From contig CAZPYD010000012.1 of NCBI GenBank assembly GCA_964590835.1, forward strand, positions 1-22,048: a DNA stretch of 22,048 bases. The letters run 5' to 3'. Shown piece after piece: positions 7,054 to 13,749 of this stretch. The stretch is from CAZPYD01 sp964590835. Its GTDB lineage: Bacteria > Patescibacteriota > Minisyncoccia > JAHISW01 > Tagabacteraceae. The translations under genes were made by a program, and so were the position numbers. The notes under the pieces were generated by a model. That model ran no database searches and had not been told where the DNA came from. It saw nothing but the letters and a program-made list of their open reading frames with translations. Within the stretch, counting starts at the first letter, position 1, and every line of letters starts with the position of its first letter.

Positions 7054-10000
7054 ATGGTACAACCGTTTGACAAGAATGAGCTCGAAAAGTTAATTAAAGG
7101 ATGTCAGAAAAAATCCGAGGTAATTGAAAAGATAAAAGAAGCAGTTAAAAATCCAAAAAATTATTTTTATAATCGTTCTTGGGAAAGTGTAAGAAACGGC
7201 CTGAGAACCAGAGGAATGTTAGAGGGTTTAAAACAAGATAATCAGGGTATATCTTTTAGTTGGTCTCAGGAGAAAAAAGACCAATTTAAAGAAGACTATG
7301 CAAACGCTAAAACAGTCTCTGTTGTTGTTAAAAAATATGATCTAGAAAGTGAAAATCAAGCTAGAAACATAGCAAAAACTCTTAAAACAAAAAGAAAATT
7401 TATGGGAGAAAGGTCTTCTGTAAAAGGTAAGAATCCCAAAAAACAAAAAGCTTCCACGCAAACTGTAAATAAAAAACTCTTAGAGCTTATTGAAACAGGA
7501 ATACTCCTGGAAGAAAAAGGTTTTGATAATCTGCATGAAAAAATTACTAAAGAATTTCCACAAAACAGGCCAGATAAAAGGAAGTTTAAAAACAGAATTT
7601 ATGCATTAATTTTTGCGAGAGCTTCTCAAAAGCAAAAAGCATTTAACAAAGCTCTTCAAGATATTGTTCGGATGAAACTTTCTGACGAAGAAACTATTAA
7701 GAGCTTTAATACTATTTATCCGTTTATTCCAATAGAGTTTGCAGAAAAACAGATGAAATGGCACCAGGGCTTAAATAAGGGTCGTGGTAAAAAATTGATG
7801 GGGAAAAGTTTACCTGGTATTGGGCGAATAGATTTAAGTGGGGGAATCCCCGACTTTAAAATTCCCAGAACTAGCTTTAATAAACCTTTTGCTATAAAAA
7901 CAAAAGATCCCGACAATTGGCCAGTAATGGTCTTAAATGGGACAAACTTTGGTTTAAAACATGCTCCCGATATTGTGGGCAATGTTGCCAGAAAAGCTTT
8001 AAGTGATGCAGCAGCAAGAAAAGATGAAGCTATTATTCTTACTAATTTTCTTTGTTTTGATCTTAAAAAAGCCGGCGGGCCAGCCAAAACAGCCCGTGCT
8101 CAAATCTTGGGCGATAATATAAATCCGGAACTTATTAGAGATGCTGATTACAAAAAAGTTATTCAGCATATTATTTCAGAACATCCTGTAGATGAAATTG
8201 CTTACAGGACAACAGAAGAACTTGTAAATGATGTTCTTGGTGGCTGGATAAAAGTTTGCACAAAACCGAATAATCATCCGGAATATACTGGGAAAATATA
8301 TATTGCTATTGGCCTAAACGAATTGGCTTTGATTTGCGCTATTACTTATTGGGAAATAAGATGGTGGACACTGAAAAAACAAAAAGAGCTGGATAATAGA
8401 ATAGCAATTCTTAAAAAATCTTTGACTCAGGCACGAAAAGAACTTGGACAGGCTATGGAAGCAGCAAGAGGGTTGCTTGATAAAAAAGCAGATGAATATA
8501 CCAAGGTAAGAGGAATAAACGAAGAATTGAGATCTCTAGAATACCAGCGTGCCATAACAACAGTATCTAATGTGGCAACCCAGGAATCTCAAAGATTTTT
8601 TGGTTATGCATATGGTAAAGTTGTTGAAAAAATAGAGTCAGCTATCCCTAATTCGAAAGTAATTGGTGAAGGTACAAGCTATTTTGATATTGGTAAAAAA
8701 ATAATAAAGATATATGTTCCTTCTCATATTCGCGTTAGTGATGGTTTGCTTAGTGATTATGCTTTGGGTTATGGTCCGAGTGTATTAAGAGAGAAAAACC
8801 CAAAAGCTATTGTTGTTTGTCATCCGTGGGCTCTTCAGTTTAGAGCAACGGGCAGAGAAACAGACCATGACGGCCAGCGTGATTCTATGAAAGTTTACGT
8901 AGCACCAATTGCAATTGATGATAAATATTTACGTTCAGAATTAACCACTTTAAGAAAAAAAGATCACCCAATAATGAAAGCTGTTTATAACCATACTTTT
9001 AAATCTGGTGTTCTAAGGTTACGCTGTAGCAATGGAATAATTGATGCCGAAGAAATACCAGTTGAAGCACTGGAATCTTTTAAAAACTATCCCAGATCCA
9101 GAGTAACTAGTAAAACTACAGGAACAGCGGTTTATAATCGTGGCCCCAAATATTTTTGGACAATGCTTATCTCAGATCAACATTGGGGTGGCCGATCCAA
9201 AGAATTTTTCTGGGTAAAGGTAAATGGTGTTCAGGTAAGGCTTAGTTTGGCTGAGGCGGTATTTCATATGATGAGAGAGCAGAGTTTGTTTGAAGGCAAT
9301 AATATGAGGGTTCATTTTGTTGCTTCTCCCGACGACCCGACTCAGTCTCAGAATGTAAAATACCGGACAGAGCCTCATCCTCAAGAAATTCCTTATCATT
9401 TGATAGAAAAAATTACCGGGAAAGCCATGGTTGACGCTGAAAAAATCGGTACCAAAAAAGCTTTTCAGGAAGCTGCTGAAAAAATTAGAAGACTTTGTTT
9501 GATTCAGTTTGAAAGAAGAGCGTCGGATTATATATTTGAACAACTTATGCAAATGATGGACCGGCACATTGAGCCTAATATAGATTTTTATAGCGCTGTA
9601 TTACGAAGAGCCCAAAGCGCCAAAATTAAAATAACAGGCGTAGGGGATATAGCAGTTGCTGAATTTGGCGGCTATGATAGTCGAAACATTGGACTGTTAA
9701 ATATTGGTACCGGAAATCATTTTTCAAGAACAACTCAAGAAGAAATGATAGAAGGCCCTCTTTATGCTCAAAGACTAAGAGACCTTCTTCTAGGTACAGA
9801 AGAGTGGAAAGATCAAAAAGAGTACATTAATAAACATGTACTTGCCCCCGTTTATGGTAAAACTTGTATTGGCTGGGGGATTGTTTCTGTGGACGGTAAG
9901 CATCAGTATGGATTAGAAGTTCGCTCTGCGCCTACCAATATGGCAGGATGGGGCGACACCTTAAAAGGTCACGTTAAAAAAGATATCCAAAGAGGTAATT

Positions 10001-10305
10001 ATAGTAGAATTTGGAATGGAAAACTTCCTGTAATTAAATTTTTTGGAGACAAGCATTTTTTTGGTGGAGTAAGCACAAGTTATGCTATTTATCATATGTC
10101 TCCGGCTTCTGTTCATACAGATGCCTATGGAGAAAGAGGTTTTCCGCCAAATAATACAGGTGTCTCCTTTATGGGAGTTCCCATAGACGGCCCTGATAGT
10201 GGACCAATTATTTGGAAATGCCTTCCATATGATGTAATAAAAGATTTTGTTGAAATAAACCCACGACCGTTTGACTGGCAAGAATATTTGCCTAATCCAG
10301 CGTAG
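7054..10305 (+). CDS. Large protein of unknown function with metallophosphoesterase-like motifs
   Basis: A 1083-residue protein I do not recognise as a known family. No signal peptide is seen. Residues 1-230 are basic and helical, with helix-turn-helix-like stretches (FKEDYANAKTVSVVVKKYDL) that could bind nucleic acid. At about 290-357, VMVLNGTNFGLKH, AIILTNFLCFD and LGDNIN follow the strand order of a calcineurin-like phosphoesterase, but D-x-H is replaced by G-x-N. Residues about 441-496 look like a coiled coil. From about 700 a second segment has MLISDQHWGG (Asp708, His710), SPDDP, GVGD (Asp865), IGTGNH (887-889), GDKHFFGG (999-1001) and later His1014 and His1021. These could be the D-x-H, GD, GNH and H ligands of a metallophosphoesterase, but the spacing is unusual. 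The gene has its own extended -10 and a strong Shine-Dalgarno, and it ends at a bidirectional terminator. A nuclease role is only a guess. Confidence 0.6.
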   Translation: MVQPFDKNELEKLIKGCQKKSEVIEKIKEAVKNPKNYFYNRSWESVRNGLRTRGMLEGLKQDNQGISFSWSQEKKDQFKEDYANAKTVSVVVKKYDLESENQARNIAKTLKTKRKFMGERSSVKGKNPKKQKASTQTVNKKLLELIETGILLEEKGFDNLHEKITKEFPQNRPDKRKFKNRIYALIFARASQKQKAFNKALQDIVRMKLSDEETIKSFNTIYPFIPIEFAEKQMKWHQGLNKGRGKKLMGKSLPGIGRIDLSGGIPDFKIPRTSFNKPFAIKTKDPDNWPVMVLNGTNFGLKHAPDIVGNVARKALSDAAARKDEAIILTNFLCFDLKKAGGPAKTARAQILGDNINPELIRDADYKKVIQHIISEHPVDEIAYRTTEELVNDVLGGWIKVCTKPNNHPEYTGKIYIAIGLNELALICAITYWEIRWWTLKKQKELDNRIAILKKSLTQARKELGQAMEAARGLLDKKADEYTKVRGINEELRSLEYQRAITTVSNVATQESQRFFGYAYGKVVEKIESAIPNSKVIGEGTSYFDIGKKIIKIYVPSHIRVSDGLLSDYALGYGPSVLREKNPKAIVVCHPWALQFRATGRETDHDGQRDSMKVYVAPIAIDDKYLRSELTTLRKKDHPIMKAVYNHTFKSGVLRLRCSNGIIDAEEIPVEALESFKNYPRSRVTSKTTGTAVYNRGPKYFWTMLISDQHWGGRSKEFFWVKVNGVQVRLSLAEAVFHMMREQSLFEGNNMRVHFVASPDDPTQSQNVKYRTEPHPQEIPYHLIEKITGKAMVDAEKIGTKKAFQEAAEKIRRLCLIQFERRASDYIFEQLMQMMDRHIEPNIDFYSAVLRRAQSAKIKITGVGDIAVAEFGGYDSRNIGLLNIGTGNHFSRTTQEEMIEGPLYAQRLRDLLLGTEEWKDQKEYINKHVLAPVYGKTCIGWGIVSVDGKHQYGLEVRSAPTNMAGWGDTLKGHVKKDIQRGNYSRIWNGKLPVIKFFGDKHFFGGVSTSYAIYHMSPASVHTDAYGERGFPPNNTGVSFMGVPIDGPDSGPIIWKCLPYDVIKDFVEINPRPFDWQEYLPNPA

Positions 10306-10336
10306 GGGGTAAATTATGAAAATAAAAACAAAATAA

Positions 10337-10373
10337 AAACCCGGGAGCGAAAGCTCTCGGGTTTCTTTTTTTT
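10337..10373. terminator. Bidirectional terminator with GAAA tetraloop
   Basis: Stem AAACCCGGGAGC (10337-10348), loop GAAA (a GNRA tetraloop), stem GCTCTCGGGTTT (10353-10364) with one G-T pair, then CTTTTTTTT. The minus strand also has a T-rich tail. It separates the converging 1083-aa and 390-aa genes. Confidence 0.88.
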
Positions 10374-11544
10374 ATTTAGAGGCTGTATCCATCACAGCAC
10401 CAATCTTGGATTCAATTTTTACCCCAATTTTTTGGCCAAAAACTTCACCTAAAATCATACCTAGTCCCACCGGAACAAAAATATCAAAAGACATATTATG
10501 TATCACGGCGTATTCAAAAGTAAGGAACCAAACTATCCCTTTAAAAAGCCTGGCATACAAATGATAAATCATGTTGTTTCTGTTTCCGGCTCTGCTTGCC
10601 ACAGTAAAAGAGGTTGTTTCTAAAGCAAACATAAAAGTTCCTAAAAAAAGAACAGGAAGGGCGATAGCGGAAGGCAACAAAAAAGTAAGAGAAACACCCA
10701 ATACAACCACAAAAGAAAAAAGCCACCAATCGCTAAATAAAGAATTTACGTCTTCTACTCCTTTTACTTTAACGTGGCTATCTGGATTAAAACCAAAGGT
10801 TTTTTCAACAAACATTGAAACTTGCGTGCCGGTAATACTTCCAAAAACTGTTGCTATCGTATAGGGGACAAACAAGGAAAGAGGCATTTTGTTAATAACC
10901 AAATAACCAAAGGTCAAAAACCAAAAAACAACACTAAAAATCTTGGCGATTATTAAATAATTCTGACTACCTCTATTTTTTGCTCGACTAGACAACCCAA
11001 AACCAACACTCTGGATATAAGACAACGACATCAACAATGCGATCGTACCCATGTTTTCTGCAGAAATGAGACAGAACAATCCGGCGACGCCTAGCAAAAT
11101 AAGAAGCAAATATTTTCTAATAAAGGTTTCTGTTTTTTCTGTAATCCCTAAGCACTCAGTTTTTTCTATAATAGGGTCTTTTGTGACATCAGCTGTTAGA
11201 CCAAGCCAAGATTCTATTTTCATCGAAACATGCGCGCCATACAGGCTCCCAAGCGTAGTTCCTGCTAAAAAAGGAAAGAGCATGGCCATAGGCATTCCGC
11301 GGCTAATCATATGAGACATAGTCAAAAACCAAACACCATTACTCAAAACTGCAGCTATAAGATGGTAGTTGTTGCTATTTCTGTTTCTCGATCTACTAAC
11401 CAAAGAAAATGCCACATTCTGAAAAAAAGCCAAAAACATCAATTGAGCATAAATAATAGGTTCTACGCTAAAAACAACAGAGGATACCCCCATCAACCCA
11501 ACCAAAAACAATAAAAACTTTTCTTTTATTTTCAATGCTTCCAT
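10372..11544 (-). CDS. Membrane protein with three internal repeats, unknown function
   Basis: A 390-residue integral membrane protein made of three copies of a unit of about 130 residues. Cores are SRSRNR at 50-55, SRAKNR at 186-191 and SRAGNR at 317-322. Each is followed by a Tyr, an alanine-rich helix and WFLT (72-75, 208-211, 339-342), then a short M-P/S-rich turn, a G-x-x-x-G-rich helix and a segment like VSMKIES. Each unit has about three hydrophobic segments. I do not recognise a transport or enzyme family, and repeat-based transport or pore formation is inference. I chose the ATG at 11544 because AAGGAG lies just before it; a longer GTG frame from 11580 would read through the upstream hairpin. 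The leader is identical to that of the next upstream gene (11613-12146). Confidence 0.78.
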   Translation of the reverse strand: MEALKIKEKFLLFLVGLMGVSSVVFSVEPIIYAQLMFLAFFQNVAFSLVSRSRNRNSNNYHLIAAVLSNGVWFLTMSHMISRGMPMAMLFPFLAGTTLGSLYGAHVSMKIESWLGLTADVTKDPIIEKTECLGITEKTETFIRKYLLLILLGVAGLFCLISAENMGTIALLMSLSYIQSVGFGLSSRAKNRGSQNYLIIAKIFSVVFWFLTFGYLVINKMPLSLFVPYTIATVFGSITGTQVSMFVEKTFGFNPDSHVKVKGVEDVNSLFSDWWLFSFVVVLGVSLTFLLPSAIALPVLFLGTFMFALETTSFTVASRAGNRNNMIYHLYARLFKGIVWFLTFEYAVIHNMSFDIFVPVGLGMILGEVFGQKIGVKIESKIGAVMDTASK

Positions 11545-11560
11545 TCCGTACTCCTTTTTT
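11539..11560 (-). repeat. Leader repeat, copy 1
   Basis: This 22-base segment spans the Shine-Dalgarno (AAAAAAGGAG), the short spacer TACGGA and the first codons ATG GAA of the 390-aa gene. It is identical to 12141-12162, in front of the 177-aa gene. Confidence 0.85.
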
Positions 11561-11561
11561 A

Positions 11562-11600
11562 AAAACCCGGAAGCTTGCACTTCCGGGTTTTATTTTTTTT
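11562..11600. terminator. Hairpin terminator between two minus-strand genes
   Basis: Perfect 12-bp stem AAAACCCGGAAG (11562-11573) with CTTCCGGGTTTT (11580-11591), loop CTTGCA. The T-run is longer on + (TTTTATTTTTTTT) than on - (five T). For minus-strand transcription it ends the 177-aa gene, yet it lies directly before the Shine-Dalgarno of the 390-aa gene, leaving no room for a promoter. That gene must be expressed by readthrough, RNA processing or a promoter further upstream. Confidence 0.8.
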
Positions 11601-11612
11601 GGGTTTGATTTA

Positions 11613-12146
11613 TTAAACTAAATGCGCCTTTTCGTAAGGCCGAAACTTTTTGTAAAGAACCTCCCAGGTTCTTTCTCTTGTTTCTTCTATACTCAAAATC
11701 AATTTGTTACCAATTTTTTCTTTACTTTTTTCGTTTGCTGCTTTTTTTTGTTCATCCCACTCATTAAGCATTTGCATCTCTTCGCTTGTAAAAACACGGA
11801 CCCTGTCAAAAAATAACCGGTTTACTATTCTAATTACATATACTGATCTAGACTTTTTCATCATCCATACGATTTCTCCGGCAACACCAGCACCAAGTTT
11901 GCCATCAAAAAAAGGAAGGGCCACAGCACCACCTCTACATGGTGGCAAAACTTCTTCGTAAAAATACCTCATTCCATTACCACGCTTCTTTTTCCAGGCC
12001 TTATAACCTTTTTGATGGCAAGGCTGATTTGGGTTTTCAATAATTAATCGCTCAAAAAACTTCCCAAGACACAACAAAGCTGCTTTTTCGTAATATGTGT
12101 CGTAAGTATTAATCGGGTGTGCAAAATAAATCTTTCCTTGTTCCAT
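11613..12146 (-). CDS. Putative nucleoside 2-deoxyribosyltransferase-like protein
   Basis: A 177-residue protein. The N-terminal KIYFAHPINTY (residues 5-15) and the later AVALPFFDGKLGAGVAGEI (74-92), followed by SVYVI, follow the layout of the nucleoside 2-deoxyribosyltransferase fold. In that family the start is K-I-Y-x-A-x-P, the middle has D-G-x-x-x-x-G-x-x-x-E-I, and the conserved Glu (here Glu91) is the nucleophile. The C-terminal third is charged and helical and is not part of that family's core. A related nucleotide-binding Rossmann-like fold with another substrate is equally possible. The gene has its own promoter (12182-12210), AAGGAG Shine-Dalgarno and a hairpin downstream, and it is divergent from mltG. 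Confidence 0.55.
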   Translation of the reverse strand: MEQGKIYFAHPINTYDTYYEKAALLCLGKFFERLIIENPNQPCHQKGYKAWKKKRGNGMRYFYEEVLPPCRGGAVALPFFDGKLGAGVAGEIVWMMKKSRSVYVIRIVNRLFFDRVRVFTSEEMQMLNEWDEQKKAANEKSKEKIGNKLILSIEETRERTWEVLYKKFRPYEKAHLV

Positions 12147-12162
12147 TCCGTACTCCTTTTTT
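12141..12162 (-). repeat. Leader repeat, copy 2
   Basis: A second exact 22-base copy of the leader at 11539-11560 (AAAAAAGGAG, spacer TACGGA, ATG GAA), here starting the 177-aa gene. The proteins differ after the first two codons, so the similarity is confined to the initiation region. Confidence 0.85.
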
Positions 12163-12181
12163 CAAGTTACTTATTACAAAC

Positions 12182-12210
12182 ATAATAACAATTTTAAAAA
12201 ATGATCACAA
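12182..12210 (-). promoter_or_regulatory. Promoter of the 177-aa gene
   Basis: On the minus strand, TTGTGA (12205-12210), a 17-base spacer and TATTAT (12182-12187), about 36 bases upstream of the ATG at 12146. Confidence 0.6.
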
Positions 12211-12252
12211 TTTACAAAGATTGATTTATGTTTTAAAATTCTCAAAAATGAG

Positions 12253-12258
12253 TATAAT
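12253..12258 (+). promoter_or_regulatory. -10 element upstream of mltG
   Basis: TATAAT at 12253-12258 with only a weak -35. A transcript from here would start near 12265, about ten bases before the ATG at 12275, so the mRNA would be almost leaderless. Confidence 0.45.
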
Positions 12259-12274
12259 AAGAAGATATATAAAT

Positions 12275-13240
12275 ATGATTTTTAACTGGCAGAATTTAAT
12301 AAACAAATTATCGCAAAAACCAAACAAGACCTTTGTTATTTGGGCTATTTTGGTATTGGTGCTCGTTTTTTTATTGCTTTTTTATTATTTTTTTCTTTCA
12401 GCACCATCAACTTTTCCAATTAACCAAATAATAACAATAGAAAAAGGAACTTCTTTTAAAAAAGTGGCTGCTGATTTTGAAGAACAGGGAATAATTCGCT
12501 CAGCCTTTTGGTTTGATACCTTTGGTTGGATTTTGCGCTCCCGAGAGGACGTAAAAGCAGGGGAATACTTTTTTGAGGAATCAATATCAGCAATGAAATT
12601 ATTTTTGGAAGTTACCAAAAATGGCGGTAGAAGCAATCTTGTTAGAGTAACAATCCCTGAAGGAGCAAGCATTGATGAAATTGTGATGATCTTTGAAGGT
12701 TTTGGTTTTAAGGGTTTTAAAATAGAAAACAAAGAAGAGCTGGAGGGATATCTTTTCCCGGATACTTATTTTGTGCCAACAAACATTTCCGCAGAATCTA
12801 TGATAGAAATAATGCGTGAAAATTTTGACAAAAAAACAACAACAGAAATGAGAGAGCATGATATAGTAACCATGGCATCGCTTATAGAAAAAGAGGCTTC
12901 AAAAGAAAAAGATAGAAAACTAATTTCTGGTATTTTGTGGAAAAGAATAGACGTAGGTATGCCTCTTCAGGTAGATGTGGTTTTCCCTTACATAATAAAC
13001 AAATACAGTTTGCAATTAACAAACGAAGATCTAAGAGTAGATTCTCCTTATAATACCTACACAAATAAAGGCCTACCACCTGGACCAATTGCAAATCCTG
13101 GCCTAAACTCACTTGAGGCTGCGCTAAATCCAACCGAATCAGATTATTGGTTCTATTTGTCAGACAGACAAGGGAACATGCACTACAGCGCTACATACGA
13201 GCAACATCTAGAAAAACGCAAGATATATCTAGGGAAGTAA
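12275..13240 (+). CDS. mltG: Endolytic peptidoglycan transglycosylase MltG
   Basis: Membrane-anchored lytic transglycosylase that cuts nascent glycan strands (YceG/MltG family). From the ATG at 12275 the protein has 321 residues. There is one N-terminal membrane helix (about residues 19-40), then a LysM-like region with ITIEKGTSFKKVA, VTIPEGASIDEI and LEGYLFPDTY. The catalytic domain has MASLIEKEA with the catalytic Glu at residue 205, and the family hallmark SPYNTYTNKGLPPGPI with NPGLNSLEAALNP. A longer frame opens at 12119, but its extra residues precede the membrane helix and run over the -10 element at 12253-12258, so I rejected it. There is no Shine-Dalgarno sequence. It is divergent from the 177-aa gene. 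Confidence 0.93.
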   Translation: MIFNWQNLINKLSQKPNKTFVIWAILVLVLVFLLLFYYFFLSAPSTFPINQIITIEKGTSFKKVAADFEEQGIIRSAFWFDTFGWILRSREDVKAGEYFFEESISAMKLFLEVTKNGGRSNLVRVTIPEGASIDEIVMIFEGFGFKGFKIENKEELEGYLFPDTYFVPTNISAESMIEIMRENFDKKTTTEMREHDIVTMASLIEKEASKEKDRKLISGILWKRIDVGMPLQVDVVFPYIINKYSLQLTNEDLRVDSPYNTYTNKGLPPGPIANPGLNSLEAALNPTESDYWFYLSDRQGNMHYSATYEQHLEKRKIYLGK

Positions 13241-13252
13241 AAAAGTGTTATG

Positions 13253-13281
13253 TTGACTTATGTTAATCAGCGTGCTATAAA
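13253..13281 (+). promoter_or_regulatory. Sigma-70 promoter of the 85-aa gene
   Basis: TTGACT (13253-13258), a 17-base spacer and TATAAA (13276-13281), starting just after the mltG stop and 57 bases before the next ATG. Confidence 0.75.
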
Positions 13282-13338
13282 TAAAATAGATTAAAAAGTT
13301 TTTGTTCTTCAACACGTAGTAATCAAAGGAGGTAACTC

Positions 13339-13596
13339 ATGGCAAATAAACAGTGTGAAAGAAATCACCCCGAAACAGGAAGGCGTTGTGTTGGAATAGT
13401 ATCCGACGGCGGTAATGTCCATGCAATTGGTCGCTGTAGTTTCCCGGGTTGCAGGAATCCGGAAAAGCAACGAGCAAAGAAAAAAGCCAGCAAGCGCGGA
13501 AGAATTGAACCTACTCGCGGTATGGTAGTAGCTGGAACTGGCGGTTCTAGCTCCAGGTCAATCCGGATGGCCAAGAAACACCCGTCCGAAAGATAG
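13339..13596 (+). CDS. Small basic protein with two Cys pairs, possibly zinc-binding
   Basis: An 85-residue protein. The N-terminal half has Cys6, Cys17, Cys33 and Cys38 plus His9 and His28 (CERNHPETGRRC, CSFPGC), which could form a small zinc site. The C-terminal half is strongly basic (KKKASKRGRIE) and then glycine- and serine-rich (AGTGGSSSRS), a tail suited to binding RNA or DNA. I do not recognise the family. The ribosome binding site AAAGGAGGTAA is near-perfect, and the gene has its own promoter (13253-13281) and terminator (13629-13666), so it is an independent unit between mltG and uvrB. Confidence 0.75.
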   Translation: MANKQCERNHPETGRRCVGIVSDGGNVHAIGRCSFPGCRNPEKQRAKKKASKRGRIEPTRGMVVAGTGGSSSRSIRMAKKHPSER

Positions 13597-13628
13597 ACAG
13601 CTGATATTATCAATCCTCTAACGCAAGC

Positions 13629-13666
13629 ACAAGCCCCTATCTTTAGGGGCTTGTTTTTTGTTTTTT
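13629..13666 (+). terminator. Intrinsic terminator of the 85-aa gene
   Basis: Perfect stem ACAAGCCCCTA (13629-13639) with TAGGGGCTTGT (13644-13654), loop TCTT, followed by TTTTTGTTTTTT. Confidence 0.92.
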
Positions 13667-13749
13667 GTTGTGCGACACTAAAGATAATTAAATATTTATC
13701 TACACCCCCTATAGCCAAAAGTGGGTGATTTAGGTTATTTATATGAGAT

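Noticed and set aside
11545..11580. GTG start giving a 402-residue form of the repeat membrane protein
   Set aside because: The extra codons read through the terminator hairpin, and the ATG at 11544 has a proper Shine-Dalgarno sequence.
12119..12274. N-terminal extension of MltG
   Set aside because: The extra residues precede the membrane helix, overlap the divergent promoter region and the -10 at 12253, and have no family resemblance.
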